Shown here: one piece after another, positions 11,735-24,006 of the stretch
Layout: every line of letters begins with the position of its first letter
How positions within the stretch are numbered: position 1 is the first letter of the stretch
The notes under the pieces: generated by a model
Told to the model about the DNA's origin: nothing
What the model saw: only the letters and a program-made list of their open reading frames with translations
Databases searched by the model: none
Assembly (NCBI GenBank): GCA_032433595.1
Contig: JASWJB010000241.1
Span: forward strand, 1 to 64,000
Direction of reading: 5' to 3'
Origin: Conoideocrella luteorostrata
Taxonomy: Eukaryota > Ascomycota > Sordariomycetes > Hypocreales > Clavicipitaceae
DNA length: 64,000 bases
Program-made: the position numbers and the translations under genes

Positions 11735-14244
11735 GGCAGTAATAGGCATATTGCTCATCTTGAACACGGCGACATTGGCCCCCCGGTTCTAAAAAGAAAT
11801 TCATACGGGTGCTCCATATATGGTCGAGGCGAATCTTATAGCTGTCCAAGTGGATGTATACACCTGATTGATAGAATTCAAGCAAATATTATAGTTATCT
11901 GCTTTATTTTTGGGGAAGGAACTGACCTACAAATGGTTACGAGCAATGATGGCGGTAGAAGGAGACAATGCGGGAGGAAGGAGGCAAGGATAAGGATGGT
12001 TGTTTCAGTTGTGCAAAAGTGATGGCATTTCTCCCCTTGTATGCCGCCTTAGCGTAGGTTCATTAGCCTACGTCAGGCTGTAGTTAGTGGGATGGCGGCT
12101 AATGGATTGCGTTTCCGGTTGATTCTCAGCCACGCTGTATAAATCCGTGCTGAATAGCGAGATGCCAAAGCCGCCTGTCATGTTGGTGCGTCGGTGCGTT
12201 GAGGCGTCGGATGTAACCGTAAGGCTACAGCCAGTCGTTTGAAAGTCAGGAGTCGGGACTGTGCAACCCCTTCCTCGCCCTTGCGATATGAACTAGCATT
12301 TTTACCTCAATCCTTGGGGAGTCGCCGAAATCTAGATAATAAAACAAAGGGGCATGCAAAGCGGCCGCCCACTAAGCTTACCGCACAATAACTGTATTAT
12401 AGAGCAAAGCGGGATTCAAATGATTGTATTCGTGGAACTGGCACGATGGACGTTCGTCGACAGACCGCTTAATGGCTTGATGGCGGCACCCTGCCCGTCT
12501 TGAGGACTCATAACTGGACGGCAGACCGATTGGCCGCCAGATAGTTGGTTAAAGTTAGGTGCGCGAGCTACGCCATACAATAGCCACAGAATAGACTTTA
12601 TGGCTTTCTCGGACGGTCCACTGAGAGGTTCCGTTAGTGCCTGGCCTCCTGGGTTGCGCGGCACAGTGCCGGATCACGTCTATTCCCAAGATAAAAGAGA
12701 AGGTACGAGATGCGCCGCATGCCGGCGCGAGCTTACGAGACTACAATGCGGAATGAAGGGACATGTTTCGATAATGCGAACTGGTTCCTTGCACAGCTTG
12801 ATCTGGAGTCATTGTTCCCAGTGGTCATGTGTTTCGCATCAGAGTTTGGACGGAATGCTACAAAATAGAGGAGGATCTTGCAGGGCTGCCATGAGGGATC
12901 ATCCATGGCTGGAGCGTGCTTGATGCGACATCACACGGCGAAAGTCAAAGCCTGCTCAGGTACGTAGCTGGTAGAAGGCATTGTTGGAAATGCAAGTCTA
13001 AATAGACGGTGACTTCTCCTTCTCACCCCTTTATCAACGCAAACCGAACTGGCCAGCCAGGGTGCAATGTTTGTTTTATGTTTTCCTGCCCCTCAAGGTT
13101 TCAAGGTTCCTTTTCTTGTATAGTTTCGAAAGTTGATGCTGATCTGTACTTCAACTGGCGGCCTCCAAATGCTTACTTACGTTTGGCTTATACATGCGCA
13201 GGTTTCAACTGGCGTATGCCATCGATGTACCGGACGGAAAGTGAGGTCAGGACTGAAAGGGGTTTTGGCGCCCTATGCCAACCCACATTGAGCAAATTAC
13301 TTAGTTTACTACGTACTCCGTACGGCGTAGCTATTATACTATACTATAGACTGACGTGACAGGCGGCCGATTGGCAGACCTGTCAACCCTCCCGAACTCC
13401 GTACAATTCTCCGGTATAGTACGGAGGTACTATATATCGCATTATCCAACATGCATTCGCAGTAGTTGGCACTCCGCACATGCATGCTATGTACAAGCGA
13501 GCAAGCACGCAGACATGCAAGCCGCGGAATGTCCTGAAGCCCGGCTGCTGGGTCTGGTGGATCTGCAGCCTGCTGACGCTTTGGCATTGCCAGCCTGGCG
13601 CCTGCCCGGTGGTGCTGTCTGGTCAGTTGCGCGGCGCTGTAGTAACTATAAGCAGTTAATGGTCAGGGTGGTCAGTCCGGTCTCTTGAAGATGGGCCCTG
13701 CCCTCGACCCGTCTCATCTTCAGCAAACTCTAATCAATAATTAGACAGCATAGTTCTAGGCGAGGCAGCGGAGTCCGACTGACACCTTGGCGCTCTCTGG
13801 CCTTTGTAATCGTTTCTAACCGTGTTTCTGCCGCGGTGAACTTCGGTTGTCGGACGACGAACAACAGTAAACTTTTAGTCAAGTCGCTTTTGACCCGGCG
13901 TTCGCGAGGGATGGAGCCGCGATGGTGTTTCAATTTAACTCTAACTAACTTGGGAAACGTTCCATATTGTCTGGTGTCACGCCTCTATGATCACGGCCTG
14001 CCGAGGGCCATCGCCCGCCTGTTTTCAGGGTCCAAGACGGAGTCCAGGGCAGAAGTGAAACTGGTGCTGTAAAACGGCGGCGGATTCTTCGTGCGCACAA
14101 CATGCACGTTGCGCGGCACAGCACAAGACTGCACCCCAAAAGAGTAATGTGGTAGATGCAATAAAACGAGTATACTATAGTACACACAATGCAGCGGTTT
14201 TTGGAATACAGTGTATGGAGGAGCATTCCTGAGTCACGTACGCA

Positions 14245-14398
14245 CACTCCGTACGGAGAACTTGGTACGGAGTACAGCTATACTATTGTCTTGCATGGGT
14301 GCTCCACTACAGCGCCCTCGTTGTTTCTACGCATGCTGAACCAGTTGTGTACCTCAGCGGCCACCTGTGCACGGAGTACGGAGTACGGAGTGCGGAGT
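14245..14398. repeat. TACGGAGTAC cluster, 7-bp tandem
   Basis: Copies of the ACGGAGT/ACTCCGT word flank a CCGTACGG centre (14248-14257) and recur at 14265-14275. At 14371-14398 there are three direct ACGGAGT units plus a GCGGAGT variant. The words belong to the dispersed family found throughout the intergenic part of the window. Confidence 0.75.
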
Positions 14399-14750
14399 TC
14401 GGTGTGTCCCTTGCTGGAGTCCTGGTCTACTGCCAGGTGCCAAGTGCCTGTAAGGTTGCCTGCCGGCCGATGGACACCCCGCTGGCAGCGTTCCTTTGTT
14501 CCCGCCTGTGGCCCGGAGGTCTGTAATCTGTCCTGAACTGAGTACCTATAATCCGCAGAGCCAGGTTTGGTCTCGTCCCATCTGGTTGACCGTGGCCGTA
14601 ATCTCGTTATATTGCCCTGATCGCGTTGCCCGCTCTTCTCCTTACTATTCTTCCTCCGGGCCAAAACGTCCTGATTTCTCTGCCCAATCAGCAACTGGGT
14701 GGGCTTCTCGTCATCCCCAGTCACTCTTGCCTACTACGGGCCAGGCCAGT

Positions 14751-14789
14751 CCACTTCCGTCCACTTCCGTCCACTTCCTCCCACTTCGG
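14751..14789. repeat. 10-bp tandem repeat (CCACTTCCGT)
   Basis: Four consecutive copies: CCACTTCCGT twice, then CCACTTCCTC and a truncated CCACTTCGG. It lies about 620 bp upstream of the plus-strand zinc-cluster gene start, within its likely promoter or leader. Confidence 0.75.
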
Positions 14790-15404
14790 CTGCCCTGTTC
14801 CATGCTAGGCCATCCGCATTCAAGCGCCAACGCCAGCGCCGGCGACCACATATCTTCGAAGTACCGCAAATCCATTTGCTGCACGTTATTCTGTCACCGT
14901 CGCGATTCCTCCGGTACGGCTTCTCTGCGTCCATCCCCGTCGCCAGTAACGTATTTATTTTCTAGCAAGATAAGCTGGCCACTACGTGCGCCTCAAAGTC
15001 AAAAGGAAGCCCTAGTTCGGAGCAGCCCGCCTGGCCTTTGCTGACGGACATGCAAGAGTAGACCTCATCGCGCCCCGCAACATCATCGATTCGCGTGCTG
15101 CCGCCGCCCAACTATCTTGCGACCCGGATGGTGAGGATGAGTATAAGCTGAGCAACAATCTAGCTTTGATATTGTTGCTATGTGCTTGGTTTTTTGAACG
15201 ACTTGGACCATATTTCTTCAGGAGTCCATCTGCCGAGCTCAGAATCCCCCCTCAGCAAGTCGCCTCTATCGTTCCATGTAAGGATTGAGGCTATTGATAT
15301 TGTTCGCAAACCGTTTGCCAGGCTTTCTCTGTACTTCAATCGTCTGTGAAAGCGTTTCTTGATCTCATAAACCTGCACATGATCGTCTGGTTTACTCGAG
15401 AGTC

Positions 15405-18370
15405 ATGGATCCGGGCCATATCTTCCGACAGGGTCTGGGATCTGTTCCACCACGTCACCAGCAACCGTATACCACTCACTCTCAGAAACCACCCAGACCT
15501 CACGATGACCTCTCCGATGACGATGACTCAGGTCATCGCGTTGCTCACACATTGACTGCTTGCTGTCGCTGTCGTCAGGTATGTTACAGTGTCCCTGCCG
15601 CACTTGCTGCTAATAGTCTGTGGTGGTGCCCGCGTATTTCTTGCGTGCTAAAGCTTCCCTTATCAGCGGAAAACTCGTTGCGATCCGACCCTACCGCGAT
15701 GCCTGCCGTGCGAGAGATCTGGTTCAAAATGCGAATATCTAGATACGGCCAAGGGAAAGAAAATTAGTCGCTACTATGTCATCAACCTCCAAGACAAGGT
15801 TAGAGCGCTCGAGGCCGAGCTCGCCCAATACACAGATGAAGAGCACGATTACCCCCGTACCAGAGAGGATATTGTGCGACCAGGGGGCATGGTTCGCCTA
15901 AGAGCCAGTGACGAAACATCCAGATACTTGGGACCCAGCAGTGGCATTGCTATGACGCGGTTGTTGATGGAGGAAGCCAAGAGATTCACGGCATCTAATC
16001 GCATTTCGGACCTTATCCCAGAGGTAAGGGCCAGGAGTCAGACTCGCATGCAATCTATTCAAATGACTGGACCGCCAAGTGGTAGGAAGAAGAGCTATCC
16101 TATGCTCAGTGAGCGACCCGCTGAGGGCCTACCCACCCGTGCAACCATGGATAAGCTCATAGAGCTGTTCATCCAGCAATGTAAGAGATGTCAAAATCGC
16201 ACAAGGCTATTGGAGAGCTAACGAAGCTTGGCAGCACAAACATTTTGGCCCGTTTTGCATGAAAAAAATTTCCAGAATGATATGGAAGCAGTCTACAATG
16301 GCGATAAAGATCCATACAAGAATTTTGTGCTTCGCATGGTTATCGCCAACTCCCTACAGAAATTCGATTCTCAGTACGCCGGTTTGGCAGACAGTTATTA
16401 TCTTTCTGCGATGCAGTACGCCGAAGCTGCTATACGACCCAAGGATCTTAAGGCTTTGCAGTGCCTCGTTTTAATCGGCCAATATTCGCTCCTTACGCCT
16501 ACAAGAACGCCCGCTTTCTACGTCATTGGCCTTGCGAGGCGAATATGCCAGCAAGAAGGCTTGACAGACGAGCATACCATAGCCACGGGCTACAACGCAG
16601 ATCCGCAAACAGTTGATCTTCGGCGGCGCTTAGTATGGATTGTCGCAATGATGGACTTCGGACTTTCCTATCATATGGGCCGACCCGGTGGTTTCGCATC
16701 CCGGAACGATGAGCTCCATGTTCCCTTCTTCTCAGATGCGGGCGATGAGCACATAACACCCAACGGAATTGCAGCCGGTCCTCCAAATGAGCGAAAGGGT
16801 TTTGCTATACACTTTTACAAAACAAGAGAATTTCTGGCAGATATCAGAAGAACCCTTTACGAGCAAAAGCGGTCAGATCCAAACAACGACCTGAGCCCTT
16901 GGCACGACAGCATAGAAAAGAAAATGAAAGCATGGCTGGATAGCGCACCCCAGAACCCACAATGGGCGCCCCCATGGTATGTGGCAAGCTTACATATACC
17001 AGTGTCAACTCCGTCCATATACATCCTCGTTGCTAATTTCACTCAACAGGTGTACCTGTCTATACCACCACTCACGAGTGGTTCTCTACCGGCCCTCTCC
17101 ACAGGTGCCGCAACCATCAACGCGTGCCGCCACAATTTGCTTTGAAAGTTCGAGATATGTGATTCATTCGATGGAGAAGCAAATAAAAAGTGGCCTCTTC
17201 AGCATAACTTGGGTATTTTTAGTTATGCTCACCTCAAGTCTGAATGTCCTACTATGGTCCGTTTCATACGCAGAAGTTCGGCAGGCATATTCTCGACAGG
17301 AAGTGGAAGACCTCGTCAATGTGGCCCTGTCATGCCTAGACGGGTGCGTCGAGAGGTGGCCTGGAAATGCATACACCTCTCAGTTGTATGCCATCATATC
17401 CAAGGCTTGCCTGCAGAGCTACGACAGGAGCCCTGACGGTCAACAGCCCATCTTTTCCTTCTCCAGCCCTTCATCTGTCACTGAACCGCAGTCGTCACCT
17501 GAAGCCTATGCTCAAAATGGAGGCCAGCTGCCGTACCTGAATCCTCCACAATTTGGCTTTGTGTTTGACTCGCCGCCAGAGTCTATGAACGCCTATACCT
17601 TCGATCCGAATTATCCGCCTCCCCAGCCGAGTTTCAGATCCAACTCCATCTTTTGTAATCCAGCCACGGATTCAACCGGAAGGAGATTTTCCTACTTCCC
17701 TCCGGAAGGACCCCCTGAAGATCACAGCCAGCAGGCCGCGGCCGCGGCAGCTGCTGCTGCAGCATCTCTTGGTCACACCACAGTCTCGCCCATACATCAG
17801 AATTCGAGGCAGGTCCAGACGCCACCGGAATCAATACGGGCGGGCGGCATGTCGTCTGTCCACCCCAGCACAACTTTATCACCGCCAAACTTGCTGTTGC
17901 AAACCTCGGCGCTGTCAGACGCCTCCTCTGCTCCTCGTATAGTTCCCAAGCAGGAGCACGTTTCGCCGCAGCCAGCGCAGCAGCAGACGCAAGCAACACC
18001 AAACTTCACCACGACGAGGCCATCTGTGCCTCAGCGCCCTCTACCGGTTACTTCGTCCGCTGCCGATTGGTTCTCCCCCCCGGCCCCCTTTATCTCTCCC
18101 TACAATTTCGGCAACATGAGCAACAACTTCTTCAACGACGCCATGCCGAACAATTTCGCTGAGACACCTACCGCGAATCTCGGCGGGCTGCAAAACATGC
18201 CGGCGGGATTTGATGCTCACGGCCAATTCGATTTTCTACCTGGTCGACAGGGCAGCCTGACACAGTCTCAGCAAATGGAGCTTATGAATGCCTTGGAAAC
18301 AGAAGGTGTTGGTGATATTGACGCTTTTTTGAACGCTAGTAATAACATGACAGATGTGCGTTGGTTATAG
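15405..18370 (+). CDS. Zn(II)2Cys6 transcription factor (916 aa)
   Basis: Four exons, 15405-15578, 15667-16180, 16235-16976 and 17050-18370, keep frame and give 916 aa. The binuclear cluster is C53-x2-C56-x6-C63-x6-C70-x2-C73-x6-C80; intron 1 interrupts it between C56 and C63 (CCRCRQ | RKTRCD). A basic linker and short coiled coil follow (YYVINLQDKVRALEAELAQ), then a conserved block with RYLGPSSGIAMTRLLMEEAK, then the Fungal_trans helical domain (QTFWPVLHEKNF, LVLIGQYSLLTPTRTP, RRRLVWIVAMMDFGLSYHMG, LYHHSRVVLYRPSP). The last 300 residues are low-complexity, Pro/Ser/Gln-rich with a poly-Ala run near 17735-17765, and end in an acidic GDIDAFLNASNN tail that could activate transcription. A nuclear DNA-binding regulator is expected; no specific pathway can be assigned. 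Confidence 0.92.
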
Positions 18371-18843
18371 CATGCTGATATTTATCTTTATGTTGTTATT
18401 TTGGTGCCTCTATAGAGTTGGTTTCATGGCTACGTTTCTTTTCCTTGGGACCGGCGGACAGGAAATTTTTTCTTTCCTTTTTTTTTTTTTTTTGGGCTAT
18501 CTCTCCCTCATTTCCCTTGTTTTTTAGTGGCTGGCGTTCTTGGGCGGAAAGTGGCCTTCGGAAGGCAGCAAAGCGACATTTTACTCTACACAAAGAACCC
18601 CCAGGGGAAACATGTTACGGAAATATTGCAATGGATACCAGCGTTACAACAATCATTTATATACTGCAAAAGCGGTGATGACACCGTGCTACTACTAAAG
18701 AGTAAATAACACTTGTAAGGTGGGCGTACACAGAATAGAGGTGAATAAAGAATGCTTAGTGGAAACGCTAGACGCTGGCGTCGCTGGTGTATCTTTAAAT
18801 TACAGCCCGACTTGAATAATAATACTCACAATCGATTAAAACC
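18371..18843. other. Convergent intergenic spacer
   Basis: Spacer between two converging genes. It contains a T-tract (18478-18495) about 110 bp after the upstream stop codon and AT-rich sequence near 18700-18840. No coding potential seen; probably the two 3' UTRs. Confidence 0.6.
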
Positions 18844-20758
18844 TCAAGTACCCGAAGACGAACCAGTCGTCAGGTTCTGCAAACCAGCAATCAGCGCACT
18901 AGTGTCTTCGACGCTTGTTTTGTCTTGTGTGCTGGGTCCGTAAAGCATCCAGCGAACAATAGGTTCGACTCTGTCTGAGATCAGCTGATCCTTACTCTGG
19001 GTCGCAGACAAATAATGGGAAACAGATTCGCTGATTGGATTGCTTGCATCCTCGTCCGACGTAGTCCGGCCATGGCACAATTCGTCCCATACAGAGCTTA
19101 AGTGCAGTGAATTCTCCGAAGTCTCAGTTTGGCGAATAATTTGTTTCCAGTCAAACGCAGCAGCAGCTACGGGCGCGATAAATAGGGGGAATCCATGAGC
19201 CAGCCGCACAAGACGTGCCACCATGTAAGCATGCTGCAGCAACTCCGGTGGTGCCGTTTGAAGCAGGCAATGACAAAGTAGAACCGCGTGGAGAGCATCA
19301 GTGAGATGAGGGTGATAAGTAACCAGTTCACAGGTGGCGATTGTTGACTTCCCCTTGTGCTCGCGTTCCGTACCATCCTTCTTCACGGGAACTGACGGTG
19401 GGAAGGCCGGGAGATTGGGAGGGAGAGGATCCGAGAAGAGCTTTTCTAGTGAATACACGATGTGCGGTGGAATTCCCTTGGTTTGAGTTGGTAAGGGTTT
19501 GCTTCCTGTCAAACTTGGTTTCATTTGCTTTGGTACATTTGGCGAATAGTCGAAGTGGGAGAGAAAGTGCATGAATTCATTGAGTGCTTTTTCCGCCCAT
19601 CTTTTGACCTGGGTTTTGGAGTTCCGTTGCTCCTCTGACAAGCTCTGTGACGGTTTCTCCTCTCGGCCACCGTGGTCAGGCTGATGAGCCCGAGGTGTTG
19701 AGCTTTCCGAGCTGGGAAAGCACCCATCGACCCATCCGCATGCTCGCGAGAGATAGACGTGAGCCCGTCTAAAAATTATTTGAGCTTTAAAGCCGCTTGG
19801 TTGATCATTTTCTGCCAATACGGCATCTTGCTCCCGCGGCAGGTCGTTGTGAACTGTCAGACCTTGAGAGGACCCGTCAACAGAACTCGAACTACGGGAC
19901 TGAGGGTAGGATGACGTCTCAAGTGCTCTCCCAAAATCCTCAGCAGCTCCGTCAAAATCTTCCTGGTATGCTTTAATGTCAGCTATAGTTCGAAACAACT
20001 CTGGTTCTCCGTATTGCCTGCCGGTCAGACCCATCAACGTCTGCAATATGGTGATATCAGCTAGCTCTTCTGTCTTAATATTTTGGTGAAGGAAGCTGAC
20101 ATATTTGGCATCAGAGTCACTGCTATTGCTTTGCAACACCGCACCAGCAATATCTAGTACCGCAGAATGACTGTGTAGCTGCGCAATGTTAACAGCCATG
20201 TCATCCCGTAATAATGAGCGAGCAAGGTATCGGCAAGCTATCTCGAGCTTTCGAACTGATGTATTTTTATCCACTGTTGCCCTGTCACCATCAAAGGCAC
20301 TTGACGACGAAAGCCCTTTCATCCAAGTGCCAGAAAACCGAGTTATCCAATCCTCGGCCGTTTCAGCAAGCTCTCTTGCTGTGTCTAAGCTTTTGCGAAC
20401 TTTGAGGAGGTCAAAAACGACGCCGGGGTCAATGGGTCGAGGCAGCAGGGAGTTATAATTAGCATTGGCAATAGCTTCCAAGTCGTCAATGTCCTTTTGT
20501 AACCACTGTCCCTAATATACAAATGGAGAGTTTCGACAACACAGATAGCTGTATCTCAGAGTTAGCGAGAGACACAAAATGGCGTTTCTTGGGTGGTTGC
20601 TCTGCTGGTGATAACAAGCGCAGCTCGACTTGCACAACTGACCTCCCGCGACGCACTAAATACTTTACGTATGTGGACTCGACATCAGGGAATGGTGGGT
20701 CATTAGCTCTGTCTGAAATTGCGTCAAGCTCGGGCAATGGATCGCCAGAGTCAGACAT
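18844..20758 (-). CDS. Conserved fungal helical-repeat (TPR-like) protein
   Basis: Two exons on the minus strand. I place the intron from 20575 down to 20512 (donor GTGTCT, acceptor TATTAG, 64 nt), joining 20576-20758 to 18844-20511 for about 616 aa. An alternative donor (GTGTTG) would make an implausible 31-nt intron, and two further acceptors (GGACAG, CAAAAG) keep the same frame, so the junction is uncertain by a few residues. Exon 1 encodes a hydrophilic N-terminus (MSDSGDPLPELDAISDRAND). The main part is alpha-helical, with TPR-like segments such as YQEDFDGAAEDFGRALETS and QIIFRRAHVYLSRACGWVDG, and a Ser/Pro-rich middle. No signal peptide or membrane span. It may belong to the fungal group annotated as filamentation protein Rhf1, but that is recollection and weak. 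Function unknown. Confidence 0.75.
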
Positions 20759-21604
20759 TTCCGTCGTTTTTGCGAGTTGTGCAGTTCTGACTCTTTGGCC
20801 CTCTCAAGAACGGTGCTGGTCGGTGAAAGTCAGTGAAAATTGGTGAGATAGTTTTCTTCACAAGCTGGATTCTTGGTGGGATGCTTTTGTATACGAATAA
20901 TTTGATGTCACACTATCTGTCGTTGATGATATGGATGCAAGTTGGATTGGTTGAAGCGATATGCTCCAGAAACGCGAGTGCGCCAGGCATAATGAATATT
21001 TATTCCTGCGGAAGCAAGAAACAAGGCTAGAATTTTGTTGCACGGGAAGGCACCGACTGGGTGGGAGCTGATGTAGAGATGGATCCGAAGATGGTTTGGA
21101 AGTCCAAGCCGAGCTGCAGCATCGCACGCGGCAGTTGCTACAGTGTATGTACCGAATATCCATGAAACTACGCAATCTCGAGGCAATCTCTCCTAACCAA
21201 TATCAACCAAGGGGCTTAACTTTACGAGGCATTTTTTGTGTGCATGTCCTCCTCTCCCCACCCCGACCGCTTGTGCAAATTTCGTTTCGGTGAAGAAGAG
21301 GTGAATGCATATTACACAACACATCTTGGGAGTGCCTAGCACGGTATAAGCAAGCATGTCACTTCTTGCGCTCTACTTTCTTTTGCTTGCAAATAAGAAG
21401 TATATGTGATCCACTACTCGATTACTCGATTACACTGGCTGGGACTTGCACCATCCCAGCCGGTGCCACAGACTCTATATAAGTGACAGTTGAGGGTCGG
21501 CCTCGACAGAAAAATTGCTACATACATACCCGATAGAAAAATAGACGTGTTATTACACTCAAATTCAAGCCACACCATCTCGTATCTCTTTCTCACCAAA
21601 GAAA
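20759..21604. other. Intergenic spacer
   Basis: Lies between the 5' end of the helical-repeat gene and the 3' end of the superoxide dismutase gene, both on the minus strand. It should contain the promoter of the former. Only short overlapping frames; no gene supported. Confidence 0.5.
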
Positions 21605-22537
21605 TCAAAGACTGACGCCCACCACCAGCACAATTGCAACCGCCGCCGACCTCATGAGAGAACCAGCCATCACCGTGCCAGCCGCCGCAGTAACCGCTTG
21701 CGAGGGGATCGTTGTTGGCGATGGAACTAAGCGGGTAGTACAGTCGCCGACGCAGCCATTGCCAATTCCACCAACAGGAGTCTCCGTTGAAGTTGATACA
21801 GCGATAGTAGACGATGGCGTGAACAAAGTGCTCGCCGTCATCGTAGCCGAAGTCACATTTGCGGAAATTGCGCTTGTAAAATTTCGCCCTGTAGGAGGAC
21901 CTGGGATACTAAGCCCGTCCTTGACAAAGTCGGCACAGGTGATTCGGGTGGAGTTGGAGAAGTGGATGACAAAAGATCGATTTCCAAAGAACGATGGATC
22001 GTCCTCCTTGAGCGACGCAAACTTGTCGACGAATTCGGCAAGAAACGGATCGCTGTCTATCTTGCCGTGTTTGCCTGCCAAGTCACCGACTTGGCAAGAT
22101 GTGTCGTCAGAGGCGTTACACGGCGGCTTCTCGCCACGGTTGGTGGGATCAATGTGTGTGCCTGCCGCAGTGCAGTTACCGTCGGTCGCCTTATTGACGT
22201 GTAAATGATAAGCTATTTATGATTAGCAAACTGTTAACACACACACACATATGGGCTATATGTATTCTATGGGCTTTTACTTACGGAACGGCCCGCCTGT
22301 CTTGGGCAAATTCTCAAATCTGACGGTGAATCTCACGCCAACACCATCAGGGGGCGCGGAGGCAGAAATGAACCCCCTGATATTCCCATCCAACCCCGAC
22401 GCATCAAAGAATGGCTTTTCAGGAAGGCTTGCAGTGTAAATAACGTCGATTGGGTTGCCAGTGATGACTAAGGCGCTTTCGGCGGCTATCGCAGCGTGGC
22501 CTGCCGCAAGGACGGTGAACAGTGCAGGTCCGCGCAT
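21605..22537 (-). CDS. Cell-surface Cu-only superoxide dismutase, GPI-anchored
   Basis: Two exons (22285-22537 and 21605-22212) across a 72-nt intron give 286 aa. Residues 1-19 form a signal peptide. The catalytic beta-barrel carries the copper histidines H87 and H89 (PYHLHV), H104 (GTHIDPTNRGE) and H133 (DLAGKHGKI), with cysteines C98, C116 and C124 nearby. This is the pattern of fungal extracellular Cu-only SODs (Candida SOD4/5/6 type), which convert superoxide to peroxide and oxygen without zinc. E112, just after the third histidine, sits where these enzymes keep a conserved glutamate. A Ser/Thr-rich stalk with N-glycosylation sequons leads to a hydrophobic C-terminus (RSAAVAIVLVVGVSL) typical of GPI attachment. 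It should act at the wall or plasma-membrane face. The intron falls immediately before the HxH motif. A perfect 31-bp duplication sits 78-140 bp upstream of the start codon. Confidence 0.93.
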
Positions 22538-22614
22538 GTCGTTTGCAACAATAAGACCGTGAGAACATATAAGGGTTCTATGATGCTGAGTGGAGTATTT
22601 CTCCAGGTCTTCGT

Positions 22615-22677
22615 AATAACTTGCTCAGTCAACTAGAAGCAAAGGAAATAACTTGCTCAGTCAACTAGAAGCAAAGG
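22615..22677. repeat. 31-bp perfect tandem duplication in SOD promoter
   Basis: Copies at 22615-22645 and 22647-22677, separated by one base, with the core ACTTGCTCAGTCAACTAGAA. They lie 78-140 bp upstream of the SOD start codon, in the promoter or 5' leader. Each contains TCAGTCA, one mismatch from the Yap1-type site TTAGTCA; a stress-response role is speculation. Confidence 0.9.
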
Positions 22678-23945
22678 GCTGTGCGCAGACGGATAAGTCG
22701 ACGCTATAAATGGCTGCCAGTAGAGTGACAACTTTTTCGAGGCTCCTCTGGGCGAGTTGCAGATAAAGGTAGAGTTGAACTCTCTTTTTCTGGGCAGATG
22801 CAACAAACGACTTGACTAGGTATAGTGTGTTTGTTCATGCGTAGGGATGGCCCCTTCAGCACTTTTAGGGATGAAACGGTGTGGTTGGGAAGACTCGAAA
22901 GAACAGCGAGGATACAGTAAGCATACTCTGCGATGTAAAGTTTGACGAAATACAAGCAGCAAGACAAGGTGATCCGAATCAAGAGGTTGCGGAGACTCGA
23001 GATGGGCTATATTGTAGTTTATACGGTCAAACAGGCTGTGCTTTGTCCCGCACAGCCCTCACAGTCCACAGTTCCTCGGGTCCCTTCACGGCCGTCTTAT
23101 TTATCAAAGTGGCCGATTGATGGATGGATGAACACATGTACAGCCATTGCTACGACTCAAAACGTAAAATTTCAAGGGGTATTGCGTTTGCCAACGGCTG
23201 CTGCAGATCCGACGACGTGCAGAGCAGGCCTCCAAAGGCTCACCAGCCATTTCAGACTGTACGATTGTACGACTGACTGTACGACTGTACGGTGTTTGTG
23301 GAATGTGGTTCACGGCGGCTAAGTGGCAATCAGCCAGCCCACCCCAGCTGCCATTCTTCCGAACATTCGGGACCTTGTGTCAAATAACGGTCTTAGTGAG
23401 ACGTCTCCTGTTGGTGATTGTGACTTCAATCCACTTCCAGCCGGATCCGGCCCTTTAAGGAGCCTCCTAGGCCGCCTAAGCCTCCGAGCCACCACTGAAA
23501 GGATAGGACGGCACCTCCTCGAGCCAGTTGGGTTCATCTGGGCGAAACGACAGAACAATGCCGGCTAACGGATAAAGAACGATGGGTGGAGTTGATGGGC
23601 GATTTGTTTGGTGTTTCACAATCCGCACGGATGCCTGTAGGCACGATATTTGAGCCTGGGCCGGATCGACCTTAAAACGATAGAGCCCCCTTCCCAAGCC
23701 ATGGTTTACAAACACGAAAAAAATGGGGATGATTTCATGCCGTACTTGCCGAATCTCTGCATCAGTCGGGTTTTCGTTTCGCGGATTCTCTAGGACGCAT
23801 TAGCAGGGCTGGACAAGGCTGGGTCGGTTAATTTGCTCGCGCTAAATGTCGCGGGCACAAAGGACACGCCGATGGCCAGCCTTCATTCAGTATCCAGTAC
23901 CTGCGTGGTAGCGGTTTTGAATCGTTGCCTTATTGCAGAACAAGG

Positions 23946-24006
23946 TGCTCGCTGCTCACTGCTTACTGCTCAATGCCCAATGCTTACTGCTCACTGCTCA
24001 TTCCTC
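23946..24006. repeat. Degenerate CTGCTCACTG-type short repeat
   Basis: About seven imperfect copies of a 7-8 bp word (CTGCTCA, CTGCTTA, ATGCCCA, ATGCTTA) run head to tail. Intergenic, no associated gene. Confidence 0.6.

Larger units (their letters stand above)
10029..15404. other. 5.4-kb intergenic region between divergent regulators
   Basis: This gap separates the start codons of two divergently transcribed zinc-cluster genes. No frame here resembles a known protein. It contains three 11-bp repeats that make two TGACGTCA sites (11702-11734), many TACGGAGTAC words (about 11093, 11142, 13312, 13397, 13420, 14245-14276, 14371-14398) and a 10-bp pyrimidine-rich repeat (14751-14789). Both promoters and long 5' leaders are expected to lie here. 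Confidence 0.5.
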
